From Ruminococcus sp. (GTDB lineage Bacteria; Bacillota; Clostridia; Lachnospirales; Lachnospiraceae), in NCBI GenBank assembly GCA_023663085.1, contig JAMPIB010000008.1:1-64000 (forward strand): a DNA stretch of 64,000 bases, given 5' to 3'. A program made the translations under genes and the position numbers. This document shows positions 46,388 through 54,262 of the stretch, in pieces. The notes beneath the pieces were generated by a model that saw only the letters and a program-made list of their open reading frames with translations, did no database searches and was not told where the DNA came from. Position 1 is the first letter of the stretch. Every line of letters begins with the position of its first letter.

Positions 46388-49123
46388 TTAAATCAACTTT
46401 ACAACAATCTGTTGTACGGCATCTGTCTGACAGGCGTCAAGCATTTCCTTTGTCAGTAACGGACTTTCGCCTGCGACCTGCGCACCGTTTAAAGTGATCT
46501 CCCCGATCCGGTACTCTCCGTATTCTTTATTCTCCGTATTCTCATATACGATATGGAGTTTTTTACCACGGAAAATACAGTCTGCGGAGGCTTTTTGCTC
46601 TGCATCGAACTGCTCGTTTAACAGTTTTGGTGCAAATTTCAGATCGCCCCATTCACCCCGGATACCGAACATTTCCTGTAAAACGGTCAGCAGAAGCCAG
46701 CTCGCCGCTCCGGTCAGATAATGGTAAACGCCTCTGCCTCTGGGGTCGATATATTCCGGTACGCCCGGATAGATCCTGGATCTTGTCACATCACAGATAT
46801 GACGATAGAGGCTGTGGATCACCTTATATCCTTCTTTGGCAAATCCCCTCTGATAGAGGGCGTTGGCATACATGACCGCCATATGGCTGAAGACCGCTCC
46901 ATTCTCCTTCTGTCCATAGGCAAAACCGAACATTCTTCCCATATCCGTCTTGATCTCATGAAAATCCGTATTTAACTTATAGCCGCCGATAGAAGCATCA
47001 TACAGATAAGCGTCGGCCGCTTGTATGATCTCACGCACCTGCTCGTCGGTCGCTGTTCCCGACATAATGGAGAAGACCTGACCGGTCAGCATCATTCTGA
47101 CACCATTGTCATTTCCTTCCACTCTTCTGCCGCTGTTATCATAGTAACCGTTGAACCACTGTTTTCCGTTCCCATCGTTTATCCATTCCGTCTGCCGCAC
47201 ATGCGTCCTGATCCACTCCGCTTTTTCCAGCAGATCTTTGGCCAGCGTCTCGATGGCGATACTTTTCTTTTGGCCGGATATAAAATGTTTGCACTGGCGG
47301 CAGTATTTTTGTAATAACGCCTGTTTGGCCTGCGGATCGCCATAGATGGAAGGCTCCGCCTGCAGCAGCAGGAAGATTTCCTGCGCAAGTTCCACTTCCG
47401 TCACACCTGTTATTTCCTGCAATTTACGAAGTGTCCCGGCGATAGCGGCCAGATTGCCGCCATAGATTGTGGTAAAGGCAACGCTCTCTCCCCTGTCTTT
47501 CGCCATATCCAGAGCATCGTTCCAGTCAGCGCCCCGCAGTCTGATATGATTATGCTCTCCCACATCATAAAAGGCCGATAAATGCTGTAACAGGATATGT
47601 TCTAAGATAGTCCCCTCATAGACTTCTCCCTCCGCTGTCATCTGAAGACTGCCCTGCTTTTCATTCCATTCCTCATCTCTTTCATCCCCGCGGCAGATGA
47701 GGTTATCTTTAAAATAATGATTTTTTTCTAATAAAAAGCCAAGATCGCCGCTCTGCTTCAAATATAACTCCACTGTCAGATACGGCCACATGCCATGATC
47801 CATCCAGACGCGGGCAATACCATTTCTATCCGCGATAAACTCGCCCTGTCCGCTGCCGATGATCGTCGCATTGGTGCCATCCAGCCTGACGCCGCCGAAA
47901 TTGCCAAGAAGCATACTCCTGACGCCTTCGGGATTCATCAAAAGGAGCGCCAGACAGTCCTGCCACAGATCGCGCCAGCCTCTGCCGCCTTTGCCGTAAT
48001 CATGATGGGGCAGGAAAGAACAACCGTAGATCCTGCGCAGCATCGGCTGAAAATTGACCCAGTACATCCATTCGTCGAAACGCTTATCCCCGGACTGATA
48101 GGAGATATTGTTCTTTTCATTCCAATAAGCCTTATTGTCCGCCAATAATTTATCAAATGTCTCTTCGTTTAAATAACTATCCGCCCTCTGTGACAAAAGA
48201 GCTGCCATTTTGTCAGCGTCTTCCTGCTCTTTTTCGTGTTCCATACAGCCGAGCGCCACGATATAAGAGGCTTTTTCCCCCGGCTTTAACGTAAGATTTT
48301 CAAATACCAGAGCGCCCATTGCCTCAAAGCCATCGATCTGTGCGCCCGCTTTCGCCATTGGTACCTTTCCGGATACAACGGCATAAGGATTCTCAAAAGA
48401 ACCTCCTTCGCCGATAAAGTCTTCCGCCAGTGGATAAAAACCGACAGGCTCTTTCCCTGCTCCCATACCAAAAACACCGTATGACATGTGGTTTTTCCGG
48501 TGTCCGCGCTCGTCAAAGGTCAGCGTCGGTACGACGCAGACTCCGTTTGCGGTGACGCGGATACGGTGCAGCATACTCGTAACGTTCCGGTGATCTCTGA
48601 TATTATCCGCACTCCTGCCATAGAGCGGGATCGCTGCGATCGGCGTCATGGACAATGCCTGTGAACTTATATTTTCTACGGTTATTTTCATTAATTCTAT
48701 CTGATCGCCTGTTAAGGGCGCAAAAATCGTCACTTCTGAACGCAGGCCGAGTTTTTGGCATACTCTCTCTGTCTTCTGATATAAAAGACCTGCTTCTAAT
48801 GATGTTTCTTCTTTTTCTTTATGAAATTTTTCGGCCTGCTGCCATGCGGACGCGCCGACTGCCGACCATATTGTTTCGCCTTCCTCTTTTCCTTCCAGAC
48901 GGAACCAGAAATTCCTGGTCGATTTATTATTGTGCAGATTTTCGCTGCTGACCGGCTCCAGAATAAAGGTGTTCTGTCCGGTCTTGGCGTCTCCGCCCAG
49001 AGTTGGCGTGACGCTGCTCATCATCCCTGCCCCATTGGCGATCGGGAAATACAGATAACTTGTGAGTTCCGGATCCTTTAAGGTAAATGTTCCGTTGTGA
49101 TCGATAAATTGATATTGTTCCAT
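46388..49123 (-). CDS. GH94 family glycoside phosphorylase
   Basis: The 911-residue protein belongs to GH94, inverting phosphorylases of beta-glucosides such as cellobiose, laminaribiose or longer beta-glucans. The N-terminal beta-sandwich (IDHNGTFTLKDPELTSYLYF) leads to an (alpha/alpha)6 barrel with WRDLWQDCLALLLMN, the catalytic Asp region LRGADWNDALDMA, and YPGVPEYIDPRGRG near the C-terminus. No signal peptide is present, so it is cytoplasmic. The exact linkage cannot be decided. No terminator separates it from the following receiver gene 27 bases away. The glucose 1-phosphate it makes would feed the same pool as GlgP. Confidence 0.88.
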   Translation of the reverse strand: MEQYQFIDHNGTFTLKDPELTSYLYFPIANGAGMMSSVTPTLGGDAKTGQNTFILEPVSSENLHNNKSTRNFWFRLEGKEEGETIWSAVGASAWQQAEKFHKEKEETSLEAGLLYQKTERVCQKLGLRSEVTIFAPLTGDQIELMKITVENISSQALSMTPIAAIPLYGRSADNIRDHRNVTSMLHRIRVTANGVCVVPTLTFDERGHRKNHMSYGVFGMGAGKEPVGFYPLAEDFIGEGGSFENPYAVVSGKVPMAKAGAQIDGFEAMGALVFENLTLKPGEKASYIVALGCMEHEKEQEDADKMAALLSQRADSYLNEETFDKLLADNKAYWNEKNNISYQSGDKRFDEWMYWVNFQPMLRRIYGCSFLPHHDYGKGGRGWRDLWQDCLALLLMNPEGVRSMLLGNFGGVRLDGTNATIIGSGQGEFIADRNGIARVWMDHGMWPYLTVELYLKQSGDLGFLLEKNHYFKDNLICRGDERDEEWNEKQGSLQMTAEGEVYEGTILEHILLQHLSAFYDVGEHNHIRLRGADWNDALDMAKDRGESVAFTTIYGGNLAAIAGTLRKLQEITGVTEVELAQEIFLLLQAEPSIYGDPQAKQALLQKYCRQCKHFISGQKKSIAIETLAKDLLEKAEWIRTHVRQTEWINDGNGKQWFNGYYDNSGRRVEGNDNGVRMMLTGQVFSIMSGTATDEQVREIIQAADAYLYDASIGGYKLNTDFHEIKTDMGRMFGFAYGQKENGAVFSHMAVMYANALYQRGFAKEGYKVIHSLYRHICDVTRSRIYPGVPEYIDPRGRGVYHYLTGAASWLLLTVLQEMFGIRGEWGDLKFAPKLLNEQFDAEQKASADCIFRGKKLHIVYENTENKEYGEYRIGEITLNGAQVAGESPLLTKEMLDACQTDAVQQIVVKLI

Positions 49124-49125
49124 AA

Positions 49126-49151
49126 TGAGCCCCCAATTTTCCTCAACCTGC
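49126..49151 (-). repeat. Recurrent leader copy 4, upstream of the GH94 gene
   Basis: On the plus strand CCCCCAATTTTCCTCAACC then TGC; the coding strand reads GCAGGTTGAG, then GGGGG, then the ATG. Confidence 0.55.
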
Positions 49152-49161
49152 TTTTTAAATC

Positions 49162-49194
49162 AAAAGGCTGAACCGGTAATTGATTCAGCCTTTT
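49162..49194 (-). terminator. Terminator after pfp
   Basis: AAAAGGCTGAA (49162-49172) pairs with TTCAGCCTTTT (49184-49194). It lies between pfp and the GH94 gene on the same strand, so the GH94 operon probably has its own promoter. Confidence 0.8.
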
Positions 49195-49220
49195 CATCAA
49201 TACGAGAATACTTTTTTACA

Positions 49221-50453
49221 TTATTTTGTTTTGCGTACCAGATGGCGCGGCAGGCCGTTTACATATAACGGCTGTAATTCGCCCATGATAAGCGGTCTTG
49301 CATATTTCTCATAACCTTCGTTAAGCCCCTTGTTGTCCGCTGTGATCCACTCGTCGGGCACTTTTCTCTCTACATTGGCGATCGCATGGATATCATATGC
49401 GCTTGTGCCGCACTGATAAGGCGCGTCACCATTTCTGTCAAGCGTTATCATCATGCCGGTCTTGCCTTCCTCCGCCGCCATGACTGCATCGAAGCCAACC
49501 TGGAACGCTTCGTTGATATCGGTTAAAGAAGCCAGATGCGTTGCCGCACGCTGTAAAGTAGAGAACTCGATAGCACGGGTCTTTAAGCCTGTCTCTTCGG
49601 CTATTTTATTTGCTAACATAACAGCCGTTCCCGACATCTGCTTATGTCCGAAAGCATCAACAGCCACTTCTTTACCAAGCTCGCATACATAACGGCCGTC
49701 TGCAATCTTTACACCCTCTGATACGGCGATGACAACAGAAGATTTCTCCTCGGCCAGTTTCTTGACATCCGCCACGAACTTGTCCATATCGAATACTTTC
49801 TCCGGTAAATAAATAGCGTCCGGGCCGCTGCAGTCATCCCCTTTGGACAGAGCCGCTGCCGCTGTCAGCCAGCCTGCGTTACGTCCCATGATCTCTACGA
49901 TACAAATGGTCGGTTTCTGTGCGCCAAAGGATTCGTTGTCGCGGATGATTTCTTTCATGCTGGTTGCGATATATTTGGCCGCGGAACCATATCCCGGACA
50001 GTGATCCGTGATCGGCAGATCGTTATCTATTGTCTTGGGAACACCCATGAATCTCTGCGGTTTGTTATGCGCTGCCGCATAATCGGAAAGCATCTTTACA
50101 GTATCCATGGAATCATTTCCGCCTGCATAGAACAGGCACTCAATGTCGTGTTTCTCCATGATCTCGAAAATTTTCTCATATACATCTTCATGTCCTTCGA
50201 TCTTCGGCATTTTAAAACGGCAGGAACCTAAAAAGGCAGAAGGCGTCCTCTTCAATAACTCAATCCCTGTCTCGTCATCCAGATATTCTCCAAGATCGAT
50301 CATTCTATCCTGTAAGAATCCCTCGATACCGTGGACCATACCATAGATTTTCTTTACGCCCAGTTTCTTAGCCGCAGCGTATACGCCTGCTACGGAAGAA
50401 TTGATAACGGCTGTAGGGCCGCCGGACTGACCAACAACAATATTTCCTTTCAT
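49221..50453 (-). CDS. pfp: PPi-dependent 6-phosphofructokinase
   Basis: This 410-residue enzyme phosphorylates fructose 6-phosphate. GQSGGPT, YAGGNDSMDT and GVPKTIDNDLPITD match the family; Asp in GGNDS and Lys in PKTIDND are the residues that mark the PPi-using rather than the ATP-using form. It spares ATP in glycolysis and may run in reverse. I chose the ATG at 50453 because AAAGGAGAT lies just upstream; the frame is open for 18 more codons. It stands alone with a strong promoter and terminator. Confidence 0.93.
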   Translation of the reverse strand: MKGNIVVGQSGGPTAVINSSVAGVYAAAKKLGVKKIYGMVHGIEGFLQDRMIDLGEYLDDETGIELLKRTPSAFLGSCRFKMPKIEGHEDVYEKIFEIMEKHDIECLFYAGGNDSMDTVKMLSDYAAAHNKPQRFMGVPKTIDNDLPITDHCPGYGSAAKYIATSMKEIIRDNESFGAQKPTICIVEIMGRNAGWLTAAAALSKGDDCSGPDAIYLPEKVFDMDKFVADVKKLAEEKSSVVIAVSEGVKIADGRYVCELGKEVAVDAFGHKQMSGTAVMLANKIAEETGLKTRAIEFSTLQRAATHLASLTDINEAFQVGFDAVMAAEEGKTGMMITLDRNGDAPYQCGTSAYDIHAIANVERKVPDEWITADNKGLNEGYEKYARPLIMGELQPLYVNGLPRHLVRKTK

Positions 50454-50525
50454 TGTCACATCTCCTTTATACTCTTTGTTTTCTGCTTTCGTCCGCCGCA
50501 TATCCAACCGGCCGGACTCAAAGAG

Positions 50526-50554
50526 ATTATACCAAATTAATCCAGCTGTGGCAA
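50526..50554 (-). promoter_or_regulatory. Promoter of pfp
   Basis: On the minus strand TTGCCA (50554-50549), 17 bases and TATAAT (50531-50526), about 70 bases before the start. Confidence 0.8.
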
Positions 50555-50606
50555 GCGTAAGAACACGCTTATCGCATCAAATTATCCAATTAAATCATTT
50601 GATAAA

Positions 50607-51566
50607 TTATTGCATTAAATAAACAAAATATCCGGCATAGCCTATCAGCAGTATCGCACCGCCATGCCGCATCAATTTGCTTTTTCTAAGCACACACAGC
50701 CACAACAGAATAGCCGACGCCAGGCAGACAACCGTATCAAACAGGAAGTCGGCTTCATAAACAACAGGTGTTATTACACTGGCCACACCCACAACGAAGA
50801 GAATGTTGAAAAGATTGCTGCCTACAATATTGCCGACCGCGATATCCGCTTTCCCTTTAAGGGCCGCAGTCGCCGAAGTGACCAGTTCCGGCAGGGAGGT
50901 GCCGAAAGCCACGATCGTCAGACCGATCAGTCTCTCGCTCATACCGAAAATTCTGGCCAGAGCCGTCGCCGCGTCTACTGTGATATCGCTCCCCCAGACG
51001 ATCATCACGCCGCCGATCAGGATGAGCAATACCAGTTTGGGCAGACTGTCCTTTTTCGCCGGCTCACCGTTTTCCTCCGCATTCTCCACACCTTCTATAA
51101 CAACCTGTCCTTTCAAAGCCATTCGCAAAAGATAGAGAAGATAGAGTACCATGCCTGCCAGAAGGATAACGCCGTCAAATCTGCCGATCGTTCCATCCGC
51201 CAGCCCAAGTCCCGCCAGAAGCGCCGTCGCCGCAATGACCATCGGTATCTCATATCTAACTGTAGAAGCCTGTACCGCCAGCGGTGAAATAACAGATGTT
51301 ATTCCAAGGATCAGCAGAATATTCATGATATTACTGCCTACGACATTCCCGATCGTGATCTCCGCACTTCCTTTTAAGGCCGCCGAGGTAGAGACCGCCG
51401 CTTCGGGAAGTGAAGTGCCCATTGCTACGATCGTCAGACCGATGACCAGTTGGGGAATGCCGAATTTCTCCGCCACCTTGCCCGCACCCTCCACGAACCA
51501 GTCGGCGCCCTTGACTAACATTACAAATCCCACTACCAGAAAAACCAGTTGAATCAATACGTCCAT
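50607..51566 (-). CDS. Sodium/calcium exchanger (YrbG-like CaCA family)
   Basis: The 319-residue membrane protein has two inverted repeats, each with the alpha motif: IGLTIVAMGTSLPEAAVSTS with TIGNVVGSNIMNI and IGLTIVAFGTSLPELVTSAT with AVGNIVGSNLFNI. This is the K+-independent bacterial CaCA family (YrbG type), exchanging Ca2+ for Na+ or H+. About ten membrane segments are visible. It starts with ATG after AGGAGGAAA. The next gene on the same strand is a pfp promoter region, so it is probably a separate unit. Confidence 0.92.
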   Translation of the reverse strand: MDVLIQLVFLVVGFVMLVKGADWFVEGAGKVAEKFGIPQLVIGLTIVAMGTSLPEAAVSTSAALKGSAEITIGNVVGSNIMNILLILGITSVISPLAVQASTVRYEIPMVIAATALLAGLGLADGTIGRFDGVILLAGMVLYLLYLLRMALKGQVVIEGVENAEENGEPAKKDSLPKLVLLILIGGVMIVWGSDITVDAATALARIFGMSERLIGLTIVAFGTSLPELVTSATAALKGKADIAVGNIVGSNLFNILFVVGVASVITPVVYEADFLFDTVVCLASAILLWLCVLRKSKLMRHGGAILLIGYAGYFVYLMQ

Positions 51567-51610
51567 TTACATTTCCTCCTTGCGTTTGTCCTTATATGAG
51601 TGCGCGCCGG

Positions 51611-52552
51611 CTACTGCCTTGTCATATAGTACAGCGTAAAAGTACTCCCGTTTATCATCTGATAGGCGCCGTCAGGCAGCTGTTCATTGAGATAGACCAG
51701 ATAATCATACTTTGCGTTGGCAGTCTTTCCTTCTTTTCCTTCCGTATATAATACCTCCGGGAAGAGCACGAAATAAATACCAGTGCCCTCTTCCAGACCT
51801 ATCGCCGCATTTTCCACATCACAGCCGTATGTCCCCCTGTGCATATTGCTCTCATCTTTGGTATTCTCCATATACCACATATAGGTACCGTCCTCTTCCA
51901 GGACCAGATAACCAGCGTCTGCCAGATCCCATTCTCCTACCAGAAATTCTCTGGCTTTCGCCTCCGCCTCATCATTATCGGGCACGCTCATCGTCGCAGA
52001 GTTCATGACTTTTAAAGCCTCGTTTTTCCCAGATTCAAAGTTCTTCTCCTCCGCCACATAAGAAATGGTATAGGCATAATAATTTTTCGCATAAAATCTT
52101 TGCAGGGAAATCATCTTAACGCCATCTTCCTCATAACAATAAGTCCACTCATACCAGCTCTCGCCCTGCACCGTAACTTCCGCAGGCTCCCCGGTTTCTT
52201 CATATCCTGCAAAAGTAGAATAGATCTGTCTGGACGTAGCCAGCATATCTAACGGATGCTGATAATAACTCTCTCTGGAACAGGACATGCCAAGCAAAGA
52301 ATCATTTCTGTCACGAAAGACAATGCTGGCATCCGTCGCCTGCTCTTCATCATATGTCCACACGGAATCATCATAGAGCAGGGCCATCGCTCCAAGTCCT
52401 GCCTGTTTCAGATCTTCCTTCTGCGTCTCATAAGTATCCGCATCATCTGACTGGCCGTTTCCGGAACCGCATCCGCTCAATAAACTTACCAAAAACACCG
52501 CCAGCGCACATACAATAAATTTCACCTGTTTCTTTTTACTGTTCTTTTCCAT
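51611..52552 (-). CDS. Lipoprotein of unknown function
   Basis: The 313-residue protein has a lipoprotein signal with lipobox LLSGC (Cys28), followed by an acidic Ser/Asp linker. The rest is beta-rich with many aromatic residues (ESWYEWTYCYEED, AKNYYAYTISYVAEEKN) and near the C-terminus a segment with EWDLADAGYLVLEEDGTYMWYM that recalls lipocalin-like or YkwD-unrelated small-molecule beta domains. I do not recognise the family. It is exported and anchored outside. AGGAGAT precedes the ATG. It lies between the exchanger and the MATE gene on the same strand with short gaps. Confidence 0.7.
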   Translation of the reverse strand: MEKNSKKKQVKFIVCALAVFLVSLLSGCGSGNGQSDDADTYETQKEDLKQAGLGAMALLYDDSVWTYDEEQATDASIVFRDRNDSLLGMSCSRESYYQHPLDMLATSRQIYSTFAGYEETGEPAEVTVQGESWYEWTYCYEEDGVKMISLQRFYAKNYYAYTISYVAEEKNFESGKNEALKVMNSATMSVPDNDEAEAKAREFLVGEWDLADAGYLVLEEDGTYMWYMENTKDESNMHRGTYGCDVENAAIGLEEGTGIYFVLFPEVLYTEGKEGKTANAKYDYLVYLNEQLPDGAYQMINGSTFTLYYMTRQ

Positions 52553-52631
52553 AATCTCCTCCTGAATTTCATGTTAAATCATGTTTTAATACCTTAATAT
52601 TTCATATCCCGTATATTTAATTCCTGTCCAT

Positions 52632-54029
52632 TTAATGTATCTTTTCCAGCGCTTCTTTCGACAGCATCTTACGGATATTGCAGTCAAAGAGAATCGTGGC
52701 CGTAGTGGCGGAAAGAATATCCGAGACCGGCTCCGAATAATACACACCCATAACGCCGAAGAAACGCGGCAATATAATAGCAAGTGGTATTAAAAGGATG
52801 ATCTTCCGGAAAACCGCGATAAAAAGTGATATTTTCGCCTGTCCCAAAGCTAAGAACGTCGGCTGGATACCGTTTTGCAGGCCGAATATCAGCATCCCGA
52901 ACATAAATACCGGCATCATCTCGCCGACCAGCGCAATAAGCGCCGCATCATCCGTAAAAAACGACGCATACCATTCCGGATACAAAATTGTGGAAGTCGT
53001 CGCCAGAAGCATAAAAACGAAACAGGCCCCTATCATAAAACGGTAGACTTCTTTCACTCTGGCGAAGTTGCCCGCGCCGTAATTATAACTAATAACAGGT
53101 GATATCCCCTGCGTAAAGCCGCCTATCGGCGCAGAGAATATCTGCATAACGCTCTGCATGACCGTCATGGAACCTACATACAGATCGCCTCCGTATACCT
53201 GTAAACCGTGATTTAACACGATACTGATAAAACTTTCCGTGGCACGCATGATAAACGGAGAAATCCCCAGCGAGAAAATGCTGATGATGATTCCCTTTTC
53301 CAGTTTCATACAGTCCCGTCTGATCTTTAACGAAGTCTTTGTCCCCATTAAAAAGGCAACGACCCAGGCCGCACTGAGCGCCTGCGAGATCACGGTAGCA
53401 ACGGCCGCGCCTTTTACGCCAAGGCCGAGCGCGAAAATAAAGACCGGGTCTAAAATGATATTGGCTACCGCGCCGATCAGAACCGAATACATGGCCGTTC
53501 TCGACTGCCCCTGACAGATGATAAAAGCATTCAGTCCCAGCGACAATTCTACGAAAATAGTACCGATCAGATAAATGGAAATATAGGAGAGCGCATAGCC
53601 GATCGTCGCATCGCTGGCTCCGAACAGATATAATAACGGCCTCTGGAACGCATAGAAAAAGGCCATCAGCACAACCGTACAGATGATCAGAAAGGTAACG
53701 CTGTTGCCAAGAATTTTTTCCGCATGTGCCCTGTCCTGCTTTCCCAGCCAGATAGCCGCCAAAGGCGCCGCCCCGCTGTTGATAAATCCGGAAAAAGCCG
53801 AGATAAAGACCGTAATACAGAAGGTAACGCCCACGCCGGTCAGCGCCGCCGCTCCTACGCCTTTCATATGGCCGATGTAGATACGGTCAATGATACTGTA
53901 CAAAATATTGATAAGCTGCGCTAAGATCGCCGGAAGTGCCATGCTGACGACCAGACTGCCGACAGAGGCCGAGGCCATCTGCTCTTCTCTGGACAGTTTC
54001 GCATTTTCTCCCTCTCTCTGATGCCGCAT
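52632..54029 (-). CDS. MATE family transporter, second
   Basis: The 465-residue protein has twelve predicted membrane segments. LINILYSIIDRIYIGHMKGVG and FSGFINSGAAPLAAIWLGKQ are typical of the MepA-like group of MATE exporters, and ISPVISYNYGAGNF is a later conserved block. The substrate is unknown. GGGGGAGC precedes the ATG, within the shared leader described in findings. It is divergent from the ParB-like/BMP gene. Confidence 0.92.
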   Translation of the reverse strand: MRHQREGENAKLSREEQMASASVGSLVVSMALPAILAQLINILYSIIDRIYIGHMKGVGAAALTGVGVTFCITVFISAFSGFINSGAAPLAAIWLGKQDRAHAEKILGNSVTFLIICTVVLMAFFYAFQRPLLYLFGASDATIGYALSYISIYLIGTIFVELSLGLNAFIICQGQSRTAMYSVLIGAVANIILDPVFIFALGLGVKGAAVATVISQALSAAWVVAFLMGTKTSLKIRRDCMKLEKGIIISIFSLGISPFIMRATESFISIVLNHGLQVYGGDLYVGSMTVMQSVMQIFSAPIGGFTQGISPVISYNYGAGNFARVKEVYRFMIGACFVFMLLATTSTILYPEWYASFFTDDAALIALVGEMMPVFMFGMLIFGLQNGIQPTFLALGQAKISLFIAVFRKIILLIPLAIILPRFFGVMGVYYSEPVSDILSATTATILFDCNIRKMLSKEALEKIH

Positions 54030-54035
54030 AATGCT

Positions 54036-54058
54036 CCCCCATTCTCACTCAGTCTGCA
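54036..54058 (-). repeat. Recurrent leader copy 5, upstream of the second MATE gene
   Basis: On the plus strand CCCCCATTCTCACTCAGTC then TGC; the coding strand reads GCAGACTGAG, then GGGGGAGC, then the ATG. Confidence 0.5.
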
Positions 54059-54186
54059 ACATTACGTTAGAAAACAAAAAAATCTTACTATGAGAAATAA
54101 TAGTCCAAATCAAATGAAAGTGCAATATAATAATTACATGTTAAAACTTTTAAGGGAAAAATTTTCAGCCAAAATGTAAATTAGGT

Positions 54187-54214
54187 TTGCATTCTCAACA
54201 TGAAATGATAAGAT
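54187..54214 (+). promoter_or_regulatory. Promoter of the ParB-like/BMP and phosphoesterase unit
   Basis: TTGCAT (54187-54192), 16 bases and TAAGAT (54209-54214), about 49 bases before the GTG start. Confidence 0.6.
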
Positions 54215-54262
54215 AGAATTAAATTATGAAAAAATTCGGATCTATCAGAGGAGGTTTTAAAC

